From: Ramazzottius varieornatus | Taxonomy: Eukaryota > Tardigrada > Eutardigrada > Parachela > Ramazzottiidae | Direction of reading: 5' to 3' | Assembly: GCA_001949185.1 (NCBI GenBank) | Contig: BDGG01000009.1 | Span: forward strand, 803,347 to 867,346 | DNA length: 64,000 bases | In this document: piece after piece, positions 32,761 to 43,700 of the stretch | How positions within the stretch are numbered: the stretch's first letter is position 1 | How the letters are laid out: each line of letters opens with the position of its first letter | Translations under genes and position numbers: made by a program | The notes under the pieces: model-generated | What the model saw: only the letters and a program-made list of their open reading frames with translations | What the model was told of the DNA's origin: nothing | The model's database searches: none

Positions 32761-34033
32761 CAAACTCTTATCAGTCGTATGGGCTAGGATTGAAAGATAT
32801 CATCATCCTGCTCAAGTTACCTGATGAAGATGCAGAGAAAAGTAAGTATTCAGCACACCGGAAGTCTGCCCCGAACGGCGAACAACCAGTCGATAACAAT
32901 GCGGGATATTCATGAGGATGCCTCTAGCGTATTCCGTGTCCTCCGGGTGGCAGTTAGTCCGCTTCAGGAACCAAAGGTTATCGTGTCCAACATTCAGAAT
33001 CCAGATGGATTACAGCGCACTGGAGTACCGACACAGTACAAGTTGACATGAACGTAATAACTATGTGTCTCAGTAAGATCTAGCCATCAAGCACGCAGGC
33101 TCTGATCCTCCTCACTTTCCCAAACCGCCGAATCAGCTTCTGATAATGGAGCTCTTTAAGAAACCACCGAACACCTTAGAACCAGGTCGGAACAATCGTT
33201 AAAGTCTCAGAAGAAAGACTGAGAATATTTCTAAGTGTAATGTTAGTGATGTCATGTCACAAGTAGCTTTTTGATTGGTTACTGGTTACACTCTGCTGGT
33301 TAGCTTCCACGGGAAGTTCCGTCTTCCGTGACTTCCGCCCAAATGTGTGTGTGTTTACCTTGTTGAGGCTTTTTCTATCTTTTAGTTTCCACTCATAGGA
33401 ACTGTACGCGCTGTCCTCACTGCTTCGCTTGTCGTTCCTCGACGAGTCCGTTCGTGGGAAGAGGTACCTGCAGACTAACGGAAGACGACGATGCATCGAG
33501 GGAAGGAGATTTCGTAAGACCGGGCGGTGCTTGTGCAGTTGTGCGACACTTCCGGTCTGGGCGGTCAGTTGTCAGCCGCACTGTCCGGACACTAAGACTT
33601 CACCTTACTGTTCATCCTTAAGCAAGCAGAACGTGCTATTATGGAAGTCTCCGAAGTGTCTCGTTTCTGCGAGTGCGTTGTGGTCAGTGGGACACGAGTG
33701 TTTCCCGCACGTATGTTCACAACAAGCGAACCTAGGTGCTTCGATGACCATCTATAACAAAATTAATGCTGTCACGGATTTCTTCCTTGGATATCTAGGA
33801 GAATTCCCACACTTTGACGATACTGATTCGGACATTCAATCGGCTCCTGACAACATTTCGAGAGGACAAGGTACGGATACACGATTTTGATGATGAGTTT
33901 CTGTCTGTGATAGAAGGATTGCGCTCCAGTATGATTGTACAATGCAGGTTCGTAAAGCAAGATCGACAAGGCACAAAACAGTATTCCTTTTGGTAAACGC
34001 AAATAATCCGTGTCCTCCTCCATGATGGTTGCT

Positions 34034-34210
34034 TCGATTTAGGTCCCAATGGTGTTTGTATGTATGTTTGTATGTAAATATTTAAGAAAGACAAACAAAC
34101 AAACAAACAAACAAACAAACAAACAAATATACTTAACACAATAGATACCAATTTAGTAAATAATAATAATTTTGCAACAATTCTTTAACTAAAATTGGGT
34201 CCTAAATCGA
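34034..34210. mobile_element. 177-bp terminal-inverted-repeat element
   Basis: TCGATTTAGGTCCCAAT at 34034-34050 is mirrored by ATTGGGTCCTAAATCGA at 34194-34210, with a single mismatch. The interior is AT-rich and holds an ACAA tetranucleotide array. No coding capacity. The target duplication is not clear. Confidence 0.75.
34090..34127. repeat. (ACAA)n microsatellite
   Basis: About nine uninterrupted ACAA units lie inside the 177-bp TIR element, preceded by interrupted TGTATGTT units. Confidence 0.9.
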
Positions 34211-35254
34211 CGCATCTATGAAGCTGCGACAGGCAGCTCTTCTTGGGCCAGTCGGATTCGTTTCAGTTTCAGTTTTCAGTTTCAAACAGTATTCTTGAAT
34301 TTTGATTACTACGCTTCGTTTTTTCGACCATTCGGCTTGAGAACCATTGCATCGCAGCGGATAGACACAACTGAGATTTATTTGTGACGCAAATGACCGT
34401 GACAGCAAAACGTTTTTACCTCTGAAGCGTTTAACAAATGGGTAGCGTCAAACAGAAACCCTAAATCTCACAAAAGTTCCGAAGGTCGCTTTTCTTAGCC
34501 TATCTTGTAGAGAAAAACAATTTGCATCGGACCTGAGAATGCCGCAAAAGGCCACACACAGGAAAGTAAGAAAGTTTGTCCTGTCTGAAGGGCTTCGTTT
34601 CCTCCTTGACATCATCTTCTTTTTTTGCTTCTTTCTGACTGAAACCGACTACTTTATATGCTCTGGGTCGTAACAGTAGCCGGTCTTAGATTGTACTGTC
34701 CCCAAAAAGCTCTGCGGCAAGGGAGCTCTGCGGCAAGCAAAATACGTGCAATATTCAGCCCGCTCCAAAGTTCACTGATAAAAACCATTACATCCGCCTT
34801 TTACAAAACATTTCATACCTTGTTTACCATCCGTCCGATTACTCTGAACTTGGGGGACCCCGACGCTCGTAAGCTGACGACGTCCAGCTCTCCTTGACTG
34901 AGTAGGGTACTTTTCTCTACACTACGGCTCTTCAAAAGAAGCAGAAAAACGAAAGAGGCTAAGGATAACAAACAGGTTTTCCTGTCTTCGCATTCAGAAA
35001 GCACTTTTCATTTTCTCAGTATTTTTCACGGGAAACAAAGTTTGCATGTTTTGCTGCTATCTTCAGGATGAATTTATGTCAGTTTCATAAATACAGAAGC
35101 GTTTTTCGGTTGAAGAGTCTTTCAAGCTCGCGTCTTCGAATTGCTATGATTTTCGCAGTAACGTAATTGCAATTTGGAACTGTTTTATGGTCGGCTCATT
35201 TGTACATTATGTGGTAAAAGAATAGAAACGGAACTCTTCTAGTCTCATATCGGA

Positions 35255-36228
35255 TCAGTAGTAGGGCGTCGGTGCGTAGCCGGGAGATCTGTAACTTCTC
35301 GAAGAGCCATATGATCCATAGCTGGATCCGTAACCGGATCCGTAACCGGATCCGTAACCACCGTAACTTGATCCGTATGATGGGTAGGAAGGTGCGTAAG
35401 ATGGGTCTACAAGAGAATGTTTTTATCATTTTGTCTTTTGGAAATCACCTGCTTTACTGCAGTGGTCGGACTGAAGGATGATGTCGACTACACCGAAGAT
35501 TATCGCTACTTACAAGGAGGGGCGTAACCGCCGTAGCTACCACCATAACTACTTCCGTAGCTCGGATAAGCCGGAGGGTAATAGTAGTCTAAAAGCAAAC
35601 GAACCTTAGCCTTGATCACGCTTTCACGCTAGAAGTCGGCGAACGAACCGTACAAGGTAGTTATTTCAATTGACTCACGCTGCCAGCCAGTAACAATAGA
35701 AATGCGCGCCACTTGGAGAAACATCTGGCCGAGTATTCCAAGTGGCGTACGTGTTCATTGTTATTGGCTGGCGGCATGCGCCACTCAATATAACAGTTCA
35801 ATAAGTTTCGTTTGCCGACCTCCCACTTTGCTTCGTTTCAGATTTTTGAGGGGAAGCATACCGTAACTGTACGCCGGCATGTAACTGCCATAGCTCGACG
35901 ATCCAGGATACCCATATCCGTAAGATGGTGGCGGTGGTGGGTAGTAGCTGGGCATGGGATAGTAGTAAGCCGGAGGTGCGGGACTGTATCCGCCACCGTA
36001 ACCTCCTCCACCATAGCTCGACCGGTAGCTGGGATAAGGAACGTTCTCCGCGGTAACTAGTTCTGCCACTTCCGTGGGCGCCTTGATATTATTTCTGATG
36101 TTGGCAGAAACTTGGACGCGAGGATCATGGACTGCTCGAGCGTTGGGATTCGGTCGCACTTCCGCTGCGGCATAACATGCCAGACAACCGATTAATATCG
36201 CAGAGGTAATCCATCTTTCCCATGCCAT
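35255..36228 (-). CDS. Secreted Gly/Tyr/Ser/Pro-rich protein
   Basis: Exons 36228-35862, 35588-35514, 35406-35255, in phase; about 197 residues. A clear signal peptide (MAWERWITSAILIGCLACYAAA) is followed by a 40-residue polar segment. The rest is low-complexity: YGGGGYGGGYSPAPPAYYYP, YYPPPPPSYGYGYPGSSSYG, then YGSGYGSGYGSSYGSYG, ending YAPTPYY. In exon 3 the GGATCCGGTTAC unit is repeated at DNA level. Composition suggests a structural extracellular, cuticular or adhesive protein that cross-links through Tyr; this is inference. TATATAAG on the minus strand at 36399-36392 is a plausible TATA box, 164 bp before the ATG. Intron 1 holds a hairpin element. Confidence 0.82.
35636..35826. mobile_element. 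GGCGCAC foldback element, 2 hairpins, in an intron
   Basis: GTCGGCGAACGAACCGTAC on the left and TTTCGTTTGCCGACCTCCCA on the right. The first left stem is decayed (GACTCACG) and its loop reversed; the second stem is intact with a forward loop. Confidence 0.87.
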
Positions 36229-36391
36229 TATGGCGGCGCTGCAGAATAACGTTTCACGATAAGCAAAAAATGTTATTCTTGAGAGTGGACTGAGTCTAGA
36301 AAACTGAGACGATGGTTAATTACCGAGTTTCCTTGAGGGTTCTCGACTGGAGTATCAAGCGACCTTAATTGCACCGGTGTAGCCTGTTTGA

Positions 36392-36399
36392 CTTATATA
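36392..36399 (-). promoter_or_regulatory. Candidate TATA box of the Gly/Tyr-rich gene
   Basis: TATATAAG on the minus strand, 164 bp upstream of the start codon. Transcription would begin near 36362-36365. Confidence 0.55.
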
Positions 36400-36583
36400 C
36401 ATACGGTACAGCGCCATCGTCGATTAGTGCTGGCGAGCGACACTTGTCTAGGCTAGATTAATTTATTTTGGGAAAGTTGATAGTAATTGAACTCATCGAA
36501 ATTAAATCACCAGGTTCGCGCTTGTGCAATGAGGCAAGGCGTGGCACCTTGGGCAGCTGGATTTACTTTATTGACGCAAAACG

Positions 36584-37105
36584 CTACAGTTCGCTACAGT
36601 GAATGGCATCAAGTGCTCCACGATCAAGACAAACATAGCGCGGCCGCAGCAGAGCCATAGCTGCCACATCCATGTCGAGGTCTTCGTCGGAGGGTCCACA
36701 TAACATCGCTAAGTGCGGTGGGTTATCACGTTTTGCGTATTCGTGAGGGTTCTGGAAGCCAAAACTAAAAGTTATTCATGTAATAGAGAAGTTGCACTTT
36801 GCGCAGATGGTTTGAACAAACGAGAACCAATTAATTTTGATAATCGAAGTTTATAAAAGCATTCGCTAGAAGCTTTGAGAAGTTGCACAACGCGGCCGAG
36901 TTTGAGAAAAACGATGGGACAAACGACCGCTGCTGGTCACGGTGGTTGTTCGGCAGTAATTAGCCCACCAAGTTGAAAAAAAACCGGCTCAAATGCAAAT
37001 CTGATTGACTGATTGTCCGGAGTGGAGGCCCTGAGTTACCCGGGCACCGATTACGCTCCCAGTGCTTCGGGCCAGCCAGGGCATTACTGACGGCAATTCG
37101 TTCAT
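36584..37105 (-). CDS. Possible two-exon small gene, unrecognised
   Basis: An ATG at 37105 opens MNELPSVMPWLARSTGSVIG, reaching a GTAACT donor after 66 bases. A CTTCCAG acceptor at 36752 then opens 55 codons in phase, from NPHEYAKRDNPPHLAMLCG to a stop at 36584. AATAAA on the minus strand at 36572-36567 follows closely. The 76-residue product has no domain I know. The first exon lies inside the TIR element 36784-37276, so the whole may be spurious or a transposon-derived exon. Confidence 0.25.
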
Positions 37106-37276
37106 GTTTGAAATCTACGGGTGATTTTTTTCGTGATTCACGAACGAAGCCTCCCCCTTCGTTTCGTGAATCGCGAGGCGAATTACAAATCTTGAATGTT
37201 TAAACTTTTCTAAATGCGGTCGTTTTGTTCAAACTGTCGTTTGTTCACACCATCTGTGCAAAGTGCAACTTCTCTA
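36784..37276. mobile_element. 493-bp terminal-inverted-repeat element
   Basis: TAGAGAAGTTGCACTTTGC then GCAGATGGTTTGAACAAACG at 36784-36823 is mirrored at 37237-37276, with two or three mismatches. TIRs are about 40 bp, with no transposase. An internal palindrome, TTCGTGATTCACGAACGAAG with CTTCGTTTCGTGAATCGCGA, lies at about 37128-37175. Confidence 0.8.
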
Positions 37277-37309
37277 ATATAACACTCAGTATTATAATTT
37301 TAGTAAAAA

Positions 37310-37518
37310 GAAGTCGGCAAACGAAACGTACTGGATCGTCGTCTGAAGTAGCGCACCATTCCATTGATGTTGGCTGGAAACCTGCGCCACTTGGAAAAGC
37401 GAGCTCGTTGAGGTCGATTGTTTTGCCAAGCGGTGCACGTGTTCAGTGTTACTGGTGGGAAGTGTGTGTGCCGCTAGAGATCACAATTCTGCACATTTTG
37501 TCTGCCGCCCTCCCAAAA
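37310..37518. mobile_element. GGCGCAC foldback element, 2 hairpins, intergenic
   Basis: Begins 34 bp after the 493-bp element. GTCGGCAAACGAAACGTAC on the left; two forward-loop stems; right end TTTGTCTGCCGCCCTCCCA. Confidence 0.88.
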
Positions 37519-37798
37519 GGCTTCTCAGCAGGGAGACGGGACTAGCTTGAATAACCTGCATGGAATACGGAGTCATTCGGCCAGGTTCCTACTTGGTCGT
37601 AAGGGAACCGTCGTACCGTACATAGCGGGGAGCACGCGAAGCGACGTACTGTATTACTGAGCAACGTATCGGCTTGTTACGAGATGACCGGTGACAACCG
37701 CTCATTCTTGGGACTGATTGGGTGCGTCTTCTTGGGGCTAGCTAGCCCTGTTTTTCCTGGTTTTTACTGAAATATTGAACCGTTTGGTTGGGTCAGTC

Positions 37799-40700
37799 AT
37801 GGCGAAATATAATGCTTATCAACAGAATTATGCCGCCTACGAGACATTGGCCTTCGAGGGCTTGGCTGGTCAGATTTCCCTGGAGCAGAAGGCTAAATTT
37901 AGCAAGAAATATGCAAAACCAAATCTTCAGGAGGTAATTGAAGCGGAAGAAAGTCGTAAGATGAAAGCCATTGACCGTCATCAAGAAGAAGAGTTTCTCA
38001 AAGTAGCCATGAATCCATCGGTGCCGCAAGTGGAGTCCGTCAGAGCAAACGCCCGTAACTCTATCATGAGTCCGAAGCGCTCATCTATTTTCAATCTACA
38101 GATGGATCGTCTACGGATCGATCCGATGAAAGCTTCTGATGAAGACTCGTTATACGATATTCTCTCTGGTAAGAAACCCGACATGGACCCTCAGTCTGGC
38201 ATTCTGTCATCACTTGACCGCACCAGGGCAGAGTCATCACTGATGATGGACCAGGTAAACCGTGAACGGAACCAATCATTCTCAATTCACAGGTTTCGCT
38301 AAATTAACATTTGAGGCGGTAAATTCAATCACCCAGATCGTTATCTCAAGCGGCGCACGCTTCCTGTCAATACCACCAGACACGTGCGCCACTTGAAAAG
38401 CGATCTTGACAAGTTTGTTCTCTCAAGTGGCGCACGTCTTTGCTGCCGATGGCTGGGAACGCGCGCTACTTGAGAAAACAACCTGTGGGATATTGTTTGC
38501 CGACTTGCGGCGAACTACTTATAATTAGAACATTAATTGTTTGGTGAATAATCGATGATCAAACTGTGACTGATGATACAAAATGTTCTAAAGGTTCCAC
38601 AAAGTCCGCCGTTGAAAGATGCACCAGTGGCGCCACCTGAACCGGCTTGTGCGGTCCACGATCCGGATAGTTTATACAGCAAGCTCTTCACGTCCGTTCT
38701 TCCTCTGAACGTCTCCGATAGACCATGTTACGGAGAAGACTCCTCGGGTCTTCGAGGCGTAGTTTCCAGCACCCTCACGGTAGCAAGTGAAGTGAATGTA
38801 CCGAAAGTGCGGAAACCTCACGTCGATGCGCCCTTTAACGCGCAGTTTATCGGACCGCTGGACCCTTTGGCCCGCGCAGCCGGTTTGTACAAAACATACG
38901 ATTTCCTATCATGAATGAAAAATTAGTCCAATTCCCACCGAACTCCGTTCACACAAGATGAAGACATTCTATTCGGGAGCTCGGCAAACAAACTCGACAA
39001 ATTGTTTCTCCAAGTGGCGCACACCTTCAGTGTTGGTGGCCAAAACCGTGCGCCACTTGGAAAAACAATCTTGTTGAGTTTAATTGTTTGCGCAAGTGGC
39101 CCCCTTTTTTTAGTGTAATTGGCTGGGAAGATGCGCCACTTAGAATAAAAATCGATTCCCAAACTACTGCACTTTGTCAGGTATCGAAGATGATTTCGCC
39201 ATCTATCCCGCCGAAGAACCTCCAGTCTTTGTCAAGACTTGTTGTCAAGTTTCGGCTAAACCAGCCGACGCCCAAGCCAAATCCGACCCGAAACGCGAAG
39301 ACAGTGATGGCCTGGACGATTACAACGAGAAAGAGCTGGTGGAACTTCCTCCCACCTTCGGACCGAGTCAGCCAATACATCGTGACTCCAAGTTGACTGG
39401 CGCTGCGGGCAACACACAAGCGAACGTCGTGGACTACCGAGCCATTTTCACAAAATGTTATCGGAATGGCCGTCGAAAGACGAGAGCCCTTCTCGAAGCC
39501 GACAACACCTTCACCCGAAGCGACGTTGTCGATGACCGAGTCACCGAGATTGCCACGAGTATACCATTCGAACCCTTAGTACAGGAATGGTTCGCCTTAG
39601 CTTCCGGTTTCCAAGAAGGCGCTTTGCGCGACATTGATTATGAAAGTTTAATTCCCCTTTTGTACCTTGGGCTGGAAGAAGTCGTCCGGCAGGTAAATAA
39701 CTTGGGAACTCGACGAGCAACTCGACCAGATCGTTTTCCCAAACGGAGCACGTTTTTTAGTGTCATTTGGTGGGATTGTACGCCACTTGGGACAACGATT
39801 TGGTCTGATTTGTTTGGCCAGCTCGCAACTGAAGCTGCTTTCCTCTTCACACTTCGATAATCTGACTGCAGTCTGCAGGCGGCTAAGAGAGGTCTGCTTC
39901 CACTGGGTGACGAGCCACGCGATGAGGCGGATCTGATTGATGATCCTGACTTCGATCCTTTGGAGCTTCTGGGCGTGTACCTTCTGCGTCATAACCCAGC
40001 TCATGACGCTTCCTGGGAATCGAACCCATACGTGCACAGCTTCCGTAGAGTAGTGAGGCAAATCAGGAACGAGGTCTTGCTGGAACAACCCATTGGAGGA
40101 GTGGGTGACCTTGCGAAGGTTTTTGCGGAAGAGAACATATCGAAGGGAGGTAGTAAAGTTCAGAATGGTGTCTTGTCAAGTGTTCTCAATCAAAGCTCCT
40201 CCAAAAAGTCGCGTTTGTACGTGTCATACACAGTTTGCTGTAAACGAAAGAAAATTCTTTCAGATCGTGGCGCACGCTTCTCGTCAAAAACACTGAACAC
40301 GTGCGTCTCTTCGAAAACAACCAGACTCGAGCGGATAGCTTTTCCAAGTGGCGCACGCCCTCGGTCAATGAAAATAGAAACGTCCGCCACTTGAAATAAT
40401 GATCTGGAATTCTGGATCATGCCCTCTGCCGATCAACAAAAATTTGGTCCATGGCATGACATGATCTTGTTTCGCAGGGCCGATGGAATTTGGGATGCAT
40501 ACGAAGACCCTGCCGTGCTGTTGAGTCCCGAAGCTCGGTCCACTTTGCTCAAAGTTGTCGCCAAACTGTCCAAGGAGGACGAGCAAACCAAGGAAATGAG
40601 AGTCGATCTTCAGTTGTTGAGCACGTTGCTGCTCACATACGTTGAGGATATCCATAGTCTAGAGTTCCCAACCAAAGGTATGATTTGGAGCAGCGGCGAC

Positions 40701-43700
40701 TGTTTCCCACATACGACCACTCTTGTTTCAAATCCCTAAATATCCAAAATCACGGAGTTTTAGATGCGGTGCGGAAGGTCGTCAGAAGCATGTATAGTCC
40801 TTCCGGCGAACACTATCTGAAAGAGCCGGAAGCACTAAAGGTATGAGTCTTTATAGCACGGGAACCTTTTTACGGACACCACAGATGCTACTTTTCGTAG
40901 GTCTTGCAACGAGTTATCAAAATGCTCCAGCAAACCGACTTGCAATCCCTGCTGGACTACACCACAAGTTTCATGCAGCAAAGCGAGGACACGCGAAAAG
41001 CGCAGGTTGCCGCTGCTCGCCTGTACGAACTGTTCGAAGCCTTGGACGAGATCAAGGTAGGAATGGAATAATGAAACTCAAGACTTAGCCAAGTAGTTTA
41101 TGGTCCTCGACCTTTCATTCACAAGTTTCTTCGTTAGACAGGGTACATCAGCAGACCGAAAGTTCTTAGGCTGCTGGAAAAGTTCTTTGAGGATGCCGCT
41201 CCTGAAATCAAACAGACGCTACATGACCCACGAAGATGTGAGTTACAAGTGTTCAAATTATGACTGATGAATCTAGATTTCATTTTTTGCTAGTATCTCG
41301 GATAGAGGTGAGTTGTCGACAAATCACGAAGGCATCCTACCAGATCGTTTCTCCAAGTGGAGCACACTCTTACCCAATAACAACGAAAACATGCGCCACT
41401 TGAAACGCAGACTTCTTAAGTGGCGCACGGACTCAGCTAATAACAATGAAAACGTGCGCCACTTCGAGAAAGCGATCTGGATGAATTCATTTGCAAACGC
41501 TCTAGGTTAATTATCATGTAGAACTTTAACAATATGGGAATTCTTATGAATGCTACAAGATGTTTGGCTATAGGGCCGATTACTTCCATTACGGAGCTGG
41601 CCGCTGAAAACCGCGAACCATTTTTGCCGTCTGGAAGTACGCCCACCATTTTCGACGTGGATGATTATCAGTCGTTGATGAGCGATGCGGTGGACACGGA
41701 AGTGCCTATTCCGCAGGAGGTTATGACGCAATCGGAAGAACCTCCGACGCAACTCGACCATCCATTCCTTCAGCATATCTTTAGAGATTATCCAGCATCA
41801 AACTCCAACGGTGTCGTTCAAGTTCCGGAAGACGACCACCCCGAAGCGGCAGCTATCGACGCGAAAAGATTGTGCGAGGCCGAGAACCGTAAGTTGAATT
41901 ACTTGCTTCGCTAACATGGTCCACGTGTATAAGTGTTGTTACAGTTCCCAGCCAGGATTTAGCTTTGCTACAAAAGGTTTACGACAGCTACAAGAAACTT
42001 CGGTGCGGAAAGGACCTCTCAGTTATCAGTCGTCCCAAAAGTACGTATGTCCGTGTCTCAAACTAGTTTTCTCCCATTCAAACGATTGCAGATGGATATC
42101 TTAACTGGTGCACGCGTTCAGTAAGTAATACTGAAACTGTGCGCCACTTGAGAAAATGGTGTTGAACGCTTCGTTTGTCGACCTCCCAGTTGTGGACTAG
42201 TTGATTTGCAGAAGTCTGGTCGGTGAATTCCGCGCCGTTCATGGAAACGGTACTAACAAAGCACCAATTCGCCGTTATCATCACGAATTTCCTGGGAGGA
42301 AATATGGACGATAGCGTGTTGGAGCAACTGATGGAGTATTTACACTCCGCTTATCAGGAAACCAGCGACGAACTCATTGCTCGACTTCGTCAGGTAGCAT
42401 AAACGATTCTTTTGAAGATGTAATTTCAGAGTCAGACAAGAACGCTTCGTTTTTCATAGGAACAAATCTCGGCTCGTTCAACCAGAAGGAAGGAGGACCT
42501 CGAACATGCTTTCGACAGTATCGATGACTCCGCCAAAGGCTGTCTGGAGCATAGCCGGTTTCTCAAACTATGGCTGTTGACCACCCTTCCTGTGAAAGCT
42601 TGCGATGTCAAATACGGTACATTATGATATTCAATGGTACCTTTTGGATAGTATTTTGAATCTTCCGGGACTCTGAAGTACTGTTTGCAGTGCTCAAGAT
42701 TTTCTGTTATGCTTCGGAAAACGTAACGGAAGCTTTCAGCAAAAAAGACTTTGTCGAGTTTTGCTTGGTTTTACTGGAAGTATACAACATTGACGTCGAT
42801 GCTGGGTGTTGTCAGCTGAGAGAAGAACTCTGCAAATCTGTCCAGGTCAGTCACACCCTACAGCGGATTCCAGGGTCCTTACGCCATTTCGGTTTTTTTC
42901 AAGTGGCGCGCGCTGCAAGCATATCAAAGGAAATGTGCGCTACTTCGAAAACTCGACCAGATCGTTTCCCCAGTGGCGCACGTTTCCAGTGTTGTCGGCA
43001 GGTGCCGTGCGTCACATGTGAAAACGTTCTTGATGAATTTGTATGCCGAGCTTCCAGTACTAGTTTTCATACTTTTAGGCGGAACAAGTCGAGCAGACTC
43101 GAACGGTTCTTCGCAAGTCCTGGCTGACAAGCATAGCGAGGACAGTGGTGACCTGTGGGGGAGAAAGAAACAAGCTCTACGAAGAAGTGGTCTCCGTGCT
43201 GGAAAAGGTAACAACTGTTGTATTGTTTAAAGCAGATGAAAACATTGGCAAATTTTCGATAAATTTTCGGGGTGATCTCAGGACGCGAAGATACATTTTT
43301 CCAACAAGATCGTTACCGTCAGTATCGCCCTGCTAGAGAAGAACATATCCAACCCCTCGCAAGGCCTGCTTCAGTTGCGTTTCGTGGGTACTAGTTCTGC
43401 TGAGAAGAAGTTTCTCCTGCAGAAAGTTATATTCTCCGCGTCAAACGATATCGGGTAATGCATGTCTCGTTGGAGCTGCAGTAATGATTTTATATGATAT
43501 CATTGTCCCAAGTATTTGATTCTTGTTTACTTTATAGGTTTGCCGCCATCAACTCGGGGAAAACGGAGTGCGTGGACAAGGTCTCAGACTGCTTGCTCAG
43601 CTTGCCCATAAACGCGGATCGCCGTCAAGGTACCAACGGCTCCTTCGTATGCTATCCGTTGATGGATCAACGCGGTCGACTTCTTGGTGTTTTAAATTTG

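Larger units (their letters stand above)
32770..35254. other. Gene-poor spacer between SCO1 and the Gly/Tyr-rich gene
   Basis: No hairpin-family element and no supported coding sequence. An ETS-type CCGGAAGT lies at 32858, with a reverse copy at 33549. A 177-bp TIR element with an internal tetranucleotide repeat lies at 34034-34210. A 15-bp tandem with GAGCTCTGCGGCAAG lies near 34708-34738. Confidence 0.4.

Noticed and set aside
33429-33890. 153-codon plus-strand open frame, Cys-rich
   Set aside because: No ATG at its left edge, no splice-consistent neighbours, no recognisable domain; Cys spacing irregular.
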